A stretch of 64,000 nucleotides of DNA from Desulfurococcales archaeon (GCA_009904015.1 WYEQ01000012.1:62001-126000), one strand, 5' to 3'; numbered from the stretch's first letter, positions 1-9,422 are shown. The notes: generated by a model from the sequence alone, not told the origin. Translations and numbers: made by a program.

Positions 1-1593
1 CGTTACCCAGACTTAATAGTGGAGATAGAAACGCCGGTAATAACGCCTGAGAAGGTGTTCATAGCAAGCGGTCACGTAGAGAACTTTGTTGACCCAATAG
101 TTGGCTGCAAGAAATGCGGCCGGTTCTTCAGGGCAGACCAGCTAATAGAGGAGAAGCTGGGCGTTAAGGCTGAGGGAAAAAGCGTTGAGGAACTAACAGA
201 TATAATCAGTAAATCGGGGCTTAGATGCCCCGTGTGTGGTGGTGAGCTAGGAGAAGTCAGGTTATTCAACCTACTTTTCAGAACCCAGATAGGCCCGTAT
301 CAAGGCTCCGTTGGATTCTTCAGGCCCGAGGCAGCTCAGGGGATGTTTATATCCTTCAAAAGAGTTCACCAGGTTATGAGAAACAAGCTTCCAATAGGGA
401 TAGCGCAGATAGGAAGAGTGGCTAGAAATGAGATATCTCCAAGGCAAGGGCTGATAAGGCTAAGGGAATTCACAATCATGGAGTTCGAGTTTTTCTTCGA
501 CCAAAATGAGCCGGGCGCTGACGAGTACATCGATAAGGTGAGGAATGAGAAGCTCTCCTTGATAACAGCTGATATGAGGAGGGAAAAAATAGAGGAGCCG
601 CAGTCATTCACAATTGACGAGGCCCTTAGGCAAGGCGTGATAAAGACACCATGGATGGCCTTTTGGATGTATGAATCCACGTTATTCCTTGAAAAGATAG
701 GTGTGCCCAGAACAAACATTGTCTTCGAGGAGAAACTGCCCGAGGAAAGAGCTCATTACTCGAGGCAGACATTCGATCAGCTAGTCAAAACTGCTAGGTG
801 GGGGTGGATAGAGGTTGCTGGTCATGCCTATAGAGGTGACTACGACTTGTCGAGACACAAGCAGTTCAGCGGGGAGGACCTCACGGTTAGAAAACAGCTT
901 AGAGAGCCGGTTGAGCGAAGAACGCTTGTCGTGAGGCTAAACAAAGCAGTTCTTGGAAGAGAGCTAAAAGATAAGCTTGATTCCATACAACAACAGATAA
1001 AAAGCATGAGCCCCGAGGTGCTTAAGCGAGAGTTAGATAATAAGGGATTCATAGAAGTGAGTGGGGTAAGGCTCTCCAGGAATCACCTGGTAATCGAGGA
1101 GGTAGTTGAGAAGGTAGTAACAATTAGCGTTACTCCACACGTCGTTGAGCCCTCGTTCGGTAGTGAGAGACTGCTTTATGTGGCGATGGAGTATGCTCTG
1201 AGAGAGAAGCAGGGAAGGCTGATACTTTCTTTCCCAAGAAGAATAGCGCCGGTGAAAGTAGCTGTTCTCCCATTGGTTGATAATGAAAAAATTGTTGGCA
1301 TGGCTAAAAGGATTTACGACATGCTTAAGGAAACAGACCTGATGGTTACATATGACGACTCGGGAAGCATAGGCAGAAGATACGCCAGGGCAGATGAGAT
1401 AGGCGTGCCCGTTTGCGTCACTATTGATTATCAATCCCTCACTGACGGCACGGTTACCCTCAGGGACAGGGACTCGTGGAAGCAGGTCAGGGTCCACGTA
1501 GACAAGCTTGTTGAATCCCTAAGGAGATTTATATATGATAACGTAGAGATTGAGGAGCTGGGGCCCATTTTCTTCTCCGAGGAGAAAGAATAG
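1..1593 (+). CDS. glyS: Glycyl-tRNA synthetase, 3' part (5' end outside window)
   Basis: Class II aminoacyl-tRNA synthetase that charges tRNA-Gly. The frame is open from base 1 (RYPDLIVEIETP), so the start codon lies upstream; 530 residues are visible and perhaps 40-50 are missing for the archaeal/eukaryotic alpha2-type enzyme. Visible parts in order: a Cys-pair insertion (CKKCG, CPVCG), the RPEAAQG segment, class II motif 2 (IGRVARNEISPRQGLIRLREF region), motif 3 (SFGSERLLYVAMEYAL) and a C-terminal anticodon-binding domain (APVKVAVLPLV to the end). The next gene starts about 90 bases downstream and is probably transcribed separately. Confidence 0.95.
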   Translation, partial: RYPDLIVEIETPVITPEKVFIASGHVENFVDPIVGCKKCGRFFRADQLIEEKLGVKAEGKSVEELTDIISKSGLRCPVCGGELGEVRLFNLLFRTQIGPYQGSVGFFRPEAAQGMFISFKRVHQVMRNKLPIGIAQIGRVARNEISPRQGLIRLREFTIMEFEFFFDQNEPGADEYIDKVRNEKLSLITADMRREKIEEPQSFTIDEALRQGVIKTPWMAFWMYESTLFLEKIGVPRTNIVFEEKLPEERAHYSRQTFDQLVKTARWGWIEVAGHAYRGDYDLSRHKQFSGEDLTVRKQLREPVERRTLVVRLNKAVLGRELKDKLDSIQQQIKSMSPEVLKRELDNKGFIEVSGVRLSRNHLVIEEVVEKVVTISVTPHVVEPSFGSERLLYVAMEYALREKQGRLILSFPRRIAPVKVAVLPLVDNEKIVGMAKRIYDMLKETDLMVTYDDSGSIGRRYARADEIGVPVCVTIDYQSLTDGTVTLRDRDSWKQVRVHVDKLVESLRRFIYDNVEIEELGPIFFSEEKE

Positions 1594-1679
1594 CTGGAGC
1601 GTATAAGGATAAACAATAATTGTTATTACCTATTTATTCTTATTGTTTGGTATTGAGTAATGTTTATGGGTGTTTACCT

Positions 1680-2066
1680 TTGAGCGAGGAACAAAAACAG
1701 GAGATTAAGTCAGAGCAGTCAAAGGAGGAGGAGGTTTACCCACAAAGAAAAATGGATGTGAAGGCACTAGCAGCGGTTGTTCCTCCAGCTACATCTCTGT
1801 TCTCGAGACAAAAAGTGCTTCAGGAAAAAAGAATAAGAGTTAGGTACGGGGAGGTCGAGGAGAACCAGATAAAAATTAACCCACAGCTAGCCTCGCAGCT
1901 TGGAATAACCGATACAGCCGTCCTGGTTGTTGCGGGCAAAAAGAGGTTCACGATGAATGTCATTATCGATGAGGATGTTCCGATGGACATCGTCATCGCA
2001 AATCCACAGTTAATGAAGGATAACGGGGTAGCTGATAACAGCATAGCGACCATCAGGAAATCGTGA
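1680..2066 (+). CDS. Conserved hypothetical protein with predicted beta-barrel domain
   Basis: Unrecognised protein of about 128 residues. I place the start at TTG 1680 (LSEEQKQE) because the frame upstream of it runs through an A/T-rich stretch that looks like promoter (TTATTACCTATTTATTCTTATTG). The N-terminal third is charged and probably flexible (KSEQSKEEEV). The C-terminal ~75 residues alternate hydrophobic strands (RVRYGEVEENQIKINPQL, TAVLVVAGKKRFTMNVIID), resembling an AbrB-like or double-psi beta-barrel fold; that is inference from residue pattern only. It is followed after 5 bases by a zinc-finger gene, so the two are probably co-transcribed. Confidence 0.6.
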   Translation: MSEEQKQEIKSEQSKEEEVYPQRKMDVKALAAVVPPATSLFSRQKVLQEKRIRVRYGEVEENQIKINPQLASQLGITDTAVLVVAGKKRFTMNVIIDEDVPMDIVIANPQLMKDNGVADNSIATIRKS

Positions 2067-2071
2067 GATAA

Positions 2072-2302
2072 ATGGCTGAGCAGGTCAAAAAAGTAACTAT
2101 TGATTACATGGGATCTTTGTTCAGTGCTTTTTTCGATGAGAAGAATGGTTTTTACTACTGCCCTCTATGTGGGGTTGGCGAGGATAAACCTATATTCTTC
2201 TCGCTGGATGACCTCATTGGTCATATAAGGATTCATGTTAAAAGAAGAATGGGTGTGCCTAGGGTTGCTCAGCCTAGACAAAAGCAGGATACCAGCGAGT
2301 AA
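2072..2302 (+). CDS. Small C2H2 zinc-finger protein
   Basis: A 76-residue protein with one C2H2-type finger: CPLCG (about residues 27-31) and H-IRIH (about residues 48-52), with 17 or so residues between the pairs. A basic C-terminal tail follows (HVKRRMGVPRVAQPRQKQ). Small archaeal proteins of this design are presumed nucleic-acid binding or protein-interaction modules; the exact role is unknown. It starts 5 bases after the preceding gene and its 3' end overlaps the deoC reading frame, indicating a tight operon. Confidence 0.65.
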   Translation: MAEQVKKVTIDYMGSLFSAFFDEKNGFYYCPLCGVGEDKPIFFSLDDLIGHIRIHVKRRMGVPRVAQPRQKQDTSE

Positions 2303-2984
2303 GGAGGACGCGGCTAGGAAGATTGACTATACCGTTCTCAGGCCAACTGACACCATTGAGCAGATGTTGATGCATGCTAGAAACGCGGATAAGCTTGGTT
2401 TTAGAAGCATCGTTGTTCCTCCATTCATCGTTGCATCTGTCAAGGAGATAGTCAAGATACCTGTATCAACGGTTATTTCGTTTCCTCTGGGATACAATAG
2501 CTTGGATGTAAAGATAGAGGAGGTAAGACAGGCTCACGGGCTTGGTGCCGACGAGGTTGACGTGGTTCTGAATATATCAGCCATGAAGAGCAGAAGCTGG
2601 GACTACGTAGAGAAGGAGGTAAAAGCCATAGCTGAGCTAGCGAGGAGCCTGGGCTTGACCTCCAAGTTCATCATAGAGACCAGCTACCTGAGCAGGGAGG
2701 AGATAGAAAAAGCATCTAAAATCATAGCTGGTTCAGGAGGAGATTACATAAAGACAAACACGGGCTTCGGCTCAAGGGGAGTTTCGCTTGAGGATGTAAT
2801 AATTATCAGAAAGGCTGTTGGCAGTGGTGTCGGTATAAAAGCGGCGGGAGGAATAAGAACAGCACTTCAAGCTATTCTGCTATGGGGAATTGGAGCTGAT
2901 ATCCTTGGGACAAGCAGCGCGCTCGAAATATATAATGAGTATGAGGAGACATTGAAGTACATTAGAGGAAGCCTGATTGAGTAG
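2265..2984 (+). CDS. deoC: Deoxyribose-phosphate aldolase
   Basis: Class I aldolase that reversibly splits 2-deoxyribose-5-phosphate into glyceraldehyde-3-phosphate and acetaldehyde, in deoxynucleoside catabolism. It has a TIM-barrel sequence with the Schiff-base lysine in IKTNTGFG, the second active-site lysine in GIKAAGGIRT and the aspartate of DEVDVVLNI. The start is uncertain: ATG 2235, GTG 2253 and TTG 2265 are all in frame and overlap the zinc-finger gene; I prefer TTG 2265 because it minimises the overlap and gives a normal N-terminal length before KIDYTVLRPT. Its stop overlaps the start of the next zinc protein. Confidence 0.92.
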   Translation: MLSLDKSRIPASKEDAARKIDYTVLRPTDTIEQMLMHARNADKLGFRSIVVPPFIVASVKEIVKIPVSTVISFPLGYNSLDVKIEEVRQAHGLGADEVDVVLNISAMKSRSWDYVEKEVKAIAELARSLGLTSKFIIETSYLSREEIEKASKIIAGSGGDYIKTNTGFGSRGVSLEDVIIIRKAVGSGVGIKAAGGIRTALQAILLWGIGADILGTSSALEIYNEYEETLKYIRGSLIE

Positions 2985-3366
2985 TTACTTAATCCACCAC
3001 GAGGTCACACGCCGGGTAAGAAGGCCCGCAACGACGCTGTGTGAAGTCTGCGAGGCTAGGGAAGCTCACTATACATGCAGGCTCTGTGGAAGAAGGATAT
3101 GCGAAAAATGTTTCAATAAGGAAAAGAAGATATGCAGGGTTTGCCTGGAAACCCTATGCGATGAGTGCGGAAAACGTGCATCTGTGGATACCTGTGTTAT
3201 TTGTGGCAAGAAAATCTGTAGAGAATGCTCAGTTGAGCTTGACTATGCTAGGAGAATATGCTTGTCCTGCCATAGAAAGTTGGAAGACCCGAGACGATAT
3301 ATAGAGGAGAGAACCAGCTCTGTGCTAAATGAGCTCAGGAAACACTGGGGAATTCCTCATCTATAG
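2977..3366 (+). CDS. Cysteine-rich zinc-binding protein, B-box-like
   Basis: A 129-residue protein with at least six CxxC pairs (CEVCEAREAHYTCRLCGRRIC, CRVCLETLCDEC, CVICGKKICREC, CLSC), a layout typical of repeated B-box or zinc-ribbon domains that bind several Zn ions. TTG 2977 overlaps the deoC stop by 8 bases, suggesting translational coupling. The C-terminal ~30 residues are helical and charged (RRYIEERTSSVLNELRKHWG). No enzymatic motif is visible. Function unknown; a protein- or nucleic-acid-binding adaptor is the most that can be inferred. Confidence 0.7.
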   Translation: MSSYLIHHEVTRRVRRPATTLCEVCEAREAHYTCRLCGRRICEKCFNKEKKICRVCLETLCDECGKRASVDTCVICGKKICRECSVELDYARRICLSCHRKLEDPRRYIEERTSSVLNELRKHWGIPHL

Positions 3367-3460
3367 ATATGAACTAGAGTGGGTGTATGGAGCCAATGAA
3401 TCCGTAAAGGGACCCCTTACTATTTATTGTAGGGACAAGATCGGCCAGGTATATAGAAAA

Positions 3461-3470
3461 GTATATATTA
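3461..3470 (+). promoter_or_regulatory. Probable TATA box for suf operon
   Basis: AT-rich GTATATATTA lies about 70 bases upstream of the sufC start in a 165-base gap with no gene. Its position predicts a transcript start near 3490 and a short leader before the AAGGAG ribosome-binding site at 3518-3523. Confidence 0.45.
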
Positions 3471-3531
3471 ACATATGTTAAATATTCTTAACTGATAAAA
3501 AGAGTGCTTCTTCTAGCAAGGAGTGGTTATC

Positions 3532-4296
3532 ATGACTCTAGAGATACGGGACCTTCACGCAGGCATTGATGACAAAAAAATCCTTAATGGAGTCAGCCTC
3601 AGCGTAGGCAGAGCCGAGCTGGTTTCTCTCATGGGCCCAAACGGCTCTGGGAAAACAAGCCTGGCTTACATCATAGCTGGTCATCCTCGATACAAGATTT
3701 ATAATGGGAGGATCCTCTTCGAGGGGGAGGACATAACGGACCTAAGCCCTGATGAGAGGAGTCTTAGGGGGATATTTCTGGCCTTTCAGAACCCGCCTGA
3801 GATTAGTGGGTTAAGGCTACTCAACTTCATGTTGGCTAGCTACAACAAGAGGCTTGGTCACAGAAGCAATCTGTTGTTTGTGCATGATGCTGGCTTTCTA
3901 CAGAGAACAAGGGAGTACGCAGGCCTCGTTGGCCTTGGCCAAGAGCTTCTTTATAGAGAGGTAAATGTGGGTTTCAGTGGCGGTGAGAGGAAAAGAGCGG
4001 AGTTTCTCCAAGCTTTGTTGCTTAAACCAAAGCTCGTCATTCTTGATGAGCCTGATAGCGGCCTCGACGCTGATGGATTAGAGATGATTGGCAGACTGAT
4101 AAGGAAGCTCATTGATGAAGGTACAAGTGTTCTCCTAATCACGCATTACACCAGGATATACAGGTATGTTGAGCCTTCGAGAATCTACGTCATGCATGAA
4201 GGAAGAATAGTGGCTGAGGGAGGCTTGGAAATAGCCAGAGCAATTGATGAGGGAGGCTACAGAAAGCTCGTGGACATGGTGGTGAACAATGATTAG
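3532..4296 (+). CDS. sufC: Fe-S cluster assembly ATPase SufC
   Basis: ABC-type ATPase of the cytosolic SUF complex that builds Fe-S clusters on the SufB-SufD scaffold. It shows Walker A GPNGSGKT, the Q-loop (FLAFQNPPE), signature FSGGERKR, Walker B LVILDEPDSGLDADGL and the switch His (LLITHY). The Asp-Ser-Gly-Leu-Asp-Ala D-loop is characteristic of SufC. ATG 3532 is chosen rather than the GTG 9 bases upstream because AAGGAG (3518-3523) sits 8 bases before it. Its 3' end overlaps sufB by 8 bases. Confidence 0.96.
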   Translation: MTLEIRDLHAGIDDKKILNGVSLSVGRAELVSLMGPNGSGKTSLAYIIAGHPRYKIYNGRILFEGEDITDLSPDERSLRGIFLAFQNPPEISGLRLLNFMLASYNKRLGHRSNLLFVHDAGFLQRTREYAGLVGLGQELLYREVNVGFSGGERKRAEFLQALLLKPKLVILDEPDSGLDADGLEMIGRLIRKLIDEGTSVLLITHYTRIYRYVEPSRIYVMHEGRIVAEGGLEIARAIDEGGYRKLVDMVVNND

Positions 4297-5734
4297 CGAA
4301 CATAGCGGGGAAAAAGAGCAGAAGCTACAGCTAAAGAAAACCTTTAGTGGAGGGATAGAGGAAATACTGGGACTAGCTACCAAGTACGAGAAATCATTCG
4401 AAATTAAGGGAAAAATTTCGAGGGAACTGGTTGAAGAGATAAGTAGGATTAAGAAAGAGCCTGAATGGATGAAGAGGCTGAGGCTTAGAGCCCTGGAGAT
4501 GTACGAGAAGCTTCCCAGCCCCAAATGGATAAGGGGGATCGAGGACTTAGACGTTGACTCCCTTATACACTACTTAAAACCCGAAGCGAGCATGGCTAGG
4601 AGCTGGGATGAAATACCCAAGCAGATAAGAGCTTACTATGAGAAGCTGGGCTTACCGGAAATAGAGCAAAGAGTGCTGAGCGGGCTATCTCTCCAGTTCG
4701 AAAGCGAAACAATTTATCATAATTACAAGAAGCTTCTAGAGGAGAAAGGCGTAATAATGTTACCCATGGAGGAGGCGGTCAACAAGTACCCTGACCTCGT
4801 GAAGAGCTACTTTACTCGGGTTTTTCCTTTCTCGGAGCATAAATACGCGGCTCTACATGCTGCTCTATGGAGCGGTGGGGTATTCGTATACGTACCGAAA
4901 AACGTGAAGATAAAACAGCCCATCGAGGCCTTCTTCCTTATCGGTAGCGCTATGGAAGGGCAATTCGAGCATACACTAATTGTGGCTGATGAGAACAGTT
5001 ACATACATTTCATTGAGGGATGCGCAGCACCCATCTATAAGGGGTACAGCTTCCATGATGGAATGGTTGAGCTATACGCGCATAGAAGCGCGCACATAAA
5101 GTTCTCGACTATTCAGAACTGGAGCTCTAACGTAATCAACTTCAATAACAAGAGAGGGATAGCCGAGGAAAACGCGGTGATAGAGTGGTTCGAGGGGAGC
5201 ATAGGCAGCAGAGTAACCTATGTCTATCCAAGCACTATTTTGAAAGGGAATAACAGCAGGACAACTATCTACACGGTAACATTGAGTCTCGGAAATAAGC
5301 TAAAGGACACGGGCTCTAAGGTTTACATGCTCGGTAGAAATACAAGTGCTAAGATCGTTAACAAAAGCGTTGTTGGTGATGGAGGAATAAACGTTTATAG
5401 AGGATTGATAAGAGTTAACAAAGAGGCCGATAAAGCTGTTGTTTCAAGTTCCTGCGAGAACTTAATTCTTGATAACAGGAGCAAAGCCTATACTTATCCC
5501 CACATACAAGTTTTTAGCAACTCAGCTGTCATTAATCACGAGGCAAAAACAGGCAAGCTTGGGGAAAACCAGCTTTTCTATTTAATGTCTAGAGGGCTAA
5601 CGGAGGGGGAGGCCAAAAGCCTCGTTGTTCTAGGATTCCTCGAGGAAGTCCTGGTTGACCTGCCATTTGAGTATGCAAGCGTCCTAAACAAGGTGATTCA
5701 ACTAGAGTTCGAGAAGTACGGGGGGATTGGGTGA
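4289..5734 (+). CDS. sufB: Fe-S cluster assembly scaffold SufB
   Basis: Scaffold subunit of the SufBCD complex, 481 residues, normal family length. The N-terminal helical part (ISRIKKEPEWMKRLRLRALEMYEKLP) and the central beta-helix segment (GVFVYVPKNVKIKQPIEAFF, EGCAAPIY) are typical of SufB; the C-terminal SufBD core ends with the conserved EAK...LMSRGLTEGEAKSLVVLGFLEEV signature. It overlaps sufC by 8 bases and lies 3 bases before sufD, so all three are one operon. No SufE, SufS or other sulfur donor is present in the window. Confidence 0.96.
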   Translation: MISEHSGEKEQKLQLKKTFSGGIEEILGLATKYEKSFEIKGKISRELVEEISRIKKEPEWMKRLRLRALEMYEKLPSPKWIRGIEDLDVDSLIHYLKPEASMARSWDEIPKQIRAYYEKLGLPEIEQRVLSGLSLQFESETIYHNYKKLLEEKGVIMLPMEEAVNKYPDLVKSYFTRVFPFSEHKYAALHAALWSGGVFVYVPKNVKIKQPIEAFFLIGSAMEGQFEHTLIVADENSYIHFIEGCAAPIYKGYSFHDGMVELYAHRSAHIKFSTIQNWSSNVINFNNKRGIAEENAVIEWFEGSIGSRVTYVYPSTILKGNNSRTTIYTVTLSLGNKLKDTGSKVYMLGRNTSAKIVNKSVVGDGGINVYRGLIRVNKEADKAVVSSSCENLILDNRSKAYTYPHIQVFSNSAVINHEAKTGKLGENQLFYLMSRGLTEGEAKSLVVLGFLEEVLVDLPFEYASVLNKVIQLEFEKYGGIG

Positions 5735-5737
5735 AAA

Positions 5738-6940
5738 ATGCTTAATGAACCATACGCTACAAAGAAGACTTTGGCGCTAAGCCTAATCTCCAGCCTGCCC
5801 TATCAATACTATAACGATAGCCCATCAATTAGGCAGTACACTAACTGGGAGCTGATAGACAAGAAGACGAGCACGAAGCCCCCCGAGCCAGACACCTATT
5901 CTTCGGTGCCAAGCCAGATATTCGACTTATACGATGCTGTGTTTCGGCTTAGAAATGAAGAAGTAGTTTTCGAGAAAACAAGCAACGAGATTGTAGCTGA
6001 GCTGAGGAATCCCGTTGAAACCGAGGTCTTTAACTTGTTTTCCCCCGAGGAAGGGAAGCTGATGGCTAAGCATATTGCCAGCGTTGATAAAGCACTGGTG
6101 ATTTCTGTGCGGAGAGGAGCTAATGTAAAAATAGCAATCATAGTTGATTCCCCCACCAGCGGTGGTAGATTCTATCATGTATTGGTAAAGGCAGAGGAAA
6201 ATTCCGTAAGCAACATAGATGTTCTTTCTCTCATAGGAGAGGTTGGCTCTGGAGGAGTATCATTAACAAATGAGTACATCATTGATAAAGGCTCAACGGT
6301 GAACTCGACTCTAATTTCATCAAGGCTTGATAACGGCGTCTTTGTCGGCTGGAGAAGAGCGCTGGTCATGAATGAAGCGAGGCTTAGCTACAAGACAATC
6401 GGTATCGGCGGCATTCTAAGGATTCAGGACGAGTCAGTGCAAAGAGGGGATGGTTCATCAGGTATTTACAAAGCCTTTATCTTCAGCAGTAGCAATGGTT
6501 ACGTAGATTACATAACGAACTCTGTTAATCAGGGGGAGTACACGTATACGGATATACTAGTGAGGGGCGCTGCCCTGTCCGGAAAGCTATATCATCGAGG
6601 TACAGTTAAAGCCACTGAGCAAGCTAGAAACAGCGTAAACAAGCTGACAAGCAGGCTCATACCCCTTGAAAGAGAAGCCGAGGTTGTGAGCGTACCATCA
6701 CTCGAGGTTGATACTGATATCGTCGAGGAAGCCAGCCACAGCACTGATATCTCAAGCATAAGCACTGAGGAGTTGTTCTACCTTCAATCCAGGGGGCTAG
6801 ATATAAGCGAATCAATAGAGCTTTTAATACATTCATATATAGAGGACGTCGTAGGGAGCACTAATCGTCTGTTCTACGAGTGGTTAGGCAAAGAGCTTCT
6901 AGGCTCTCTTAATATCTATCCCGGCCGAAAAGCTTATTAG
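5738..6940 (+). CDS. sufD: Fe-S cluster assembly protein SufD
   Basis: SufBD-family partner of SufB, 400 residues. The C-terminal half keeps the family core (VKATEQARNSVNKLTSRL, then STEELFYLQSRGLDISESIELLIHSYIEDV), while the N-terminus is divergent as expected for SufD. It forms the SufB-SufC2-SufD scaffold with the two genes upstream. It starts 3 bases after sufB with no promoter between them. Confidence 0.92.
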   Translation: MLNEPYATKKTLALSLISSLPYQYYNDSPSIRQYTNWELIDKKTSTKPPEPDTYSSVPSQIFDLYDAVFRLRNEEVVFEKTSNEIVAELRNPVETEVFNLFSPEEGKLMAKHIASVDKALVISVRRGANVKIAIIVDSPTSGGRFYHVLVKAEENSVSNIDVLSLIGEVGSGGVSLTNEYIIDKGSTVNSTLISSRLDNGVFVGWRRALVMNEARLSYKTIGIGGILRIQDESVQRGDGSSGIYKAFIFSSSNGYVDYITNSVNQGEYTYTDILVRGAALSGKLYHRGTVKATEQARNSVNKLTSRLIPLEREAEVVSVPSLEVDTDIVEEASHSTDISSISTEELFYLQSRGLDISESIELLIHSYIEDVVGSTNRLFYEWLGKELLGSLNIYPGRKAY

Positions 6941-6983
6941 AGGGCGTAGTCTTTAGCTCTATTCTATAGAATACTAAAAAATA

Positions 6984-7448
6984 GTGAACAATATGCTAAG
7001 GCCGAGCGGCTCGAGGAGAATATTGTTGGGGATTATCCTGCATGTTTTAAAGGAGAAGAGTTCCATTACTGGATACGAAGTATGCAAGGCTATAGGCGAG
7101 CTCACGGGCGGTGTATACAAGCCTAGTCCTGGAGCTATTTATCCAGCGCTTAGAAAGCTTGAGTTAAGAGGGCTCATCGAAAAGAAAATGATTGATGGCA
7201 AAGTGGTTTACGGCCTAACGAGGCTTGGTGACGAGTATTACGCTAACAACATTGATGAGATAAGGACGTTAGTCGAGTTCTTCCGGGTCGAGGCGAGTAG
7301 CGGTAAGGCGCGCTTATTCCTCAGCTTAAAGAGAATTTTCAAGATAATCATGGCTTATCATGACGAGATCGATAATGAGAAAGCACTTGCAATCAGTGGT
7401 GTACTGGATGACGCGAGGAAAAAGATAATGGAAATAATTGAGGGGTGA
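6984..7448 (+). CDS. PadR-family transcriptional regulator
   Basis: Winged-helix DNA-binding protein of 154 residues. The PadR pattern is clear: LLGIILHVLKEKSSITGYEVCKAI, then PSPGAIYPALRKLELRGLIEK and a beta-wing (GKVVYGLTRLGDEYY). A C-terminal helical region (about 90-154) probably dimerises. It precedes an ABC exporter, and its stop overlaps the outer reading frame of the ATPase gene; PadR proteins commonly repress adjacent efflux operons, so autoregulation with induction by an exported compound is likely (inference). GTG 6984 is used; ATG 6993 is an alternative. Confidence 0.88.
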   Translation: MNNMLRPSGSRRILLGIILHVLKEKSSITGYEVCKAIGELTGGVYKPSPGAIYPALRKLELRGLIEKKMIDGKVVYGLTRLGDEYYANNIDEIRTLVEFFRVEASSGKARLFLSLKRIFKIIMAYHDEIDNEKALAISGVLDDARKKIMEIIEG

Positions 7449-7455
7449 GCGCTAC

Positions 7456-8460
7456 ATGTCTAAGGCCGTGAACATAGAGAATCTAAGAAAAATCTATCCT
7501 GGAGGAGTTGAGGCTTTAAAGGGTATTACGTTTGATGTAGATGAAGGAGAGGTCTTCGGTCTCCTAGGCCCTAACGGTGCTGGTAAAACAACTACGCTCA
7601 ACATTATAGCTACATTGATTAAACCAACGAGCGGTAAGGCCGAGGTATTCGGAATTGATGTATCAAGTAAGCCTGGCTTGGTTAGAAGGAATATAGGTTA
7701 TGTCTTGCAGGACATAGCAACGGATGACGAGTTAACCGGTTATGAAAACATACTTCTACAAGCTAGGCTCTATCATGTGCCGAGAGAGAAGGCTGAGAAG
7801 AGAATCTGGGAGCTTTTATCGATGATGGAGCTGGAGGAGGCAGCGCGCAGGAAGGTTGAGACTTACTCCGGAGGGATGAGGAGAAGGCTCGAGCTAGCCG
7901 CAGCGTTGATACACGAGCCTAAGCTACTTCTGCTTGATGAGCCCACTCTTGGTTTAGACCCGAATGTTAGGAGGTCTATTTGGGGCTATATAAGAAGGCT
8001 TAACAAGGAGCTCGGAACAACGGTTATACTGACAACCCATTACATAGAGGAGGCTGAGGAGCTTTCCAGCAGGGTAGCCATTATTGATTATGGAGAGATA
8101 AAGGCACTCGGCTCCCCAAGGGAGCTCAAGGCTAAGCTTGGAGGAGAGGTTATTGAGCTGAGGCTTGACTACATAGTGAACGATCAGCTTAGGAATATCT
8201 TCGAGAGCATTGACGGCGTTCTCGGCGTCACAATTAGTGATGGCGTCGTTAGGCTCAAGGCTGTGAACAGCTCCAGCCTTTTGCCTCAGATAATATCTTT
8301 TCTGAACGCGAAGAACATAAAGATACTTGAAGCCTTTATAAAGACCCCTAGCCTAGAGGATGTCTTCGTGGAGCTAACGGGCAGGAAGCTCAGAGATGAG
8401 GAGGGAAGCAGGGAAGAGATGTTTCGTTTCAGAAGAAACATACAGCTCCGTAGAAGGTGA
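7456..8460 (+). CDS. ABC exporter ATP-binding protein (DrrA type)
   Basis: ATPase for the permease that follows. Motifs: Walker A GPNGAGKT, Q-loop VLQDIATDDEL, signature YSGGMRRR, Walker B LLLLDEPTLGLDP and the switch His (ILTTHY). The C-terminal extension (about 220-320) is the domain seen in daunorubicin/multidrug-type exporters. ATG 7456 is chosen, preceded by GGGGTGAG (7441-7448); an in-frame ATG at 7438 would overlap padR. The last four bases overlap the permease start. Substrate unknown. Confidence 0.9.
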   Translation: MSKAVNIENLRKIYPGGVEALKGITFDVDEGEVFGLLGPNGAGKTTTLNIIATLIKPTSGKAEVFGIDVSSKPGLVRRNIGYVLQDIATDDELTGYENILLQARLYHVPREKAEKRIWELLSMMELEEAARRKVETYSGGMRRRLELAAALIHEPKLLLLDEPTLGLDPNVRRSIWGYIRRLNKELGTTVILTTHYIEEAEELSSRVAIIDYGEIKALGSPRELKAKLGGEVIELRLDYIVNDQLRNIFESIDGVLGVTISDGVVRLKAVNSSSLLPQIISFLNAKNIKILEAFIKTPSLEDVFVELTGRKLRDEEGSREEMFRFRRNIQLRRR

Positions 8461-9341
8461 TGCATATGGTTAGAGAATTCATCGGGGAAATAAACGCCCT
8501 TGTATGGAGAGAGCTGAAGAAGTTCTTCGGGAACCCCTGGATAATAGTTATGATGATAATTCAGCCGCTACTATGGATAGGGTTGTTTGGCAAGGCCTTC
8601 AACTTAACAGGGCTCTTCACAATCCCGCCAGAGGTTCTCAACAATCTGCCCCCATACGTTACCCAGCAGGTCTCAGCTCTCTTCAACCAGATGATGGCCA
8701 GGCTCTTCGGCTCATCCAGCATTGACTACTTCAGCTTCATGGCCACGGGCATGCTCGCCGTCATGGCATTCTTTGCCGGGATGAGCGGTGGTATGAGCTT
8801 GACGTGGGATAGACGTACCGGCTACCTAAACAAGCTGCTCGTGGCCCCAATCAGGAGAGAATCAATAGTTTTATCGAAAATGATATCCGCATCCATGAGA
8901 TCCCTCGTCCAGGCATCACTACTGTTGCTAATAGCGATGCCTCTAGGACTAAAGCTCAGCCCAGCGGGCATAGGGCCAGTGCTGCTCAGCATAGCATCAC
9001 TGTTTCTCCTGGGCCTATCAATGAGCGCTCTCATGTTGATGATAACCATAAGAACAAGAAGACAGGAAACCCAGATGATGGCCATGAACCTCATCAACCT
9101 ACCATTAATGTTCGCTAGCAACGTCCTCTACCCAAAATCAATAATGCCCAGCTGGCTACAGGCAATAGCAAGCGTCAATCCACTAACCTACACGGCAAAC
9201 ATACTGAGAGGATCCCTCCTCATGGGAAGCTCAGCCTCGATGAGCAGCTTGCTCAGCGACTTCGCCATACTCCTGGGGATAAGCACAGTTTTTCTTGGAA
9301 TAGGAATAGCTGTATCCATAGTGGGGCTACGAGAGAAATAA
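8460..9341 (+). CDS. ABC-2 type exporter permease
   Basis: Membrane subunit of the exporter, about 294 residues with roughly six hydrophobic segments, including an N-terminal helix (WIIVMMIIQPLLWIGLFG), a central cluster (FMATGMLAVMAFFAGM) and C-terminal helices (AILLGISTVFLGIGIAVSIVGL). ABC-2 family features include GGMSLTWDRRTGYLNKLLVAPIRR and NPLTYTANILRGSLL. Start codons GTG 8457, ATG 8460 and ATG 8466 are all possible; all overlap or abut the ATPase stop, showing translational coupling. Regulated with padR by inference. Confidence 0.88.
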   Translation: MHMVREFIGEINALVWRELKKFFGNPWIIVMMIIQPLLWIGLFGKAFNLTGLFTIPPEVLNNLPPYVTQQVSALFNQMMARLFGSSSIDYFSFMATGMLAVMAFFAGMSGGMSLTWDRRTGYLNKLLVAPIRRESIVLSKMISASMRSLVQASLLLLIAMPLGLKLSPAGIGPVLLSIASLFLLGLSMSALMLMITIRTRRQETQMMAMNLINLPLMFASNVLYPKSIMPSWLQAIASVNPLTYTANILRGSLLMGSSASMSSLLSDFAILLGISTVFLGIGIAVSIVGLREK

Positions 9342-9422
9342 AAATCACAAAAAACCATTTTTCTTTCTCATATCTAAATTACGTTTACTCCAGAGTTTCG
9401 GAGCCCTTTCCCCGTTGGTATG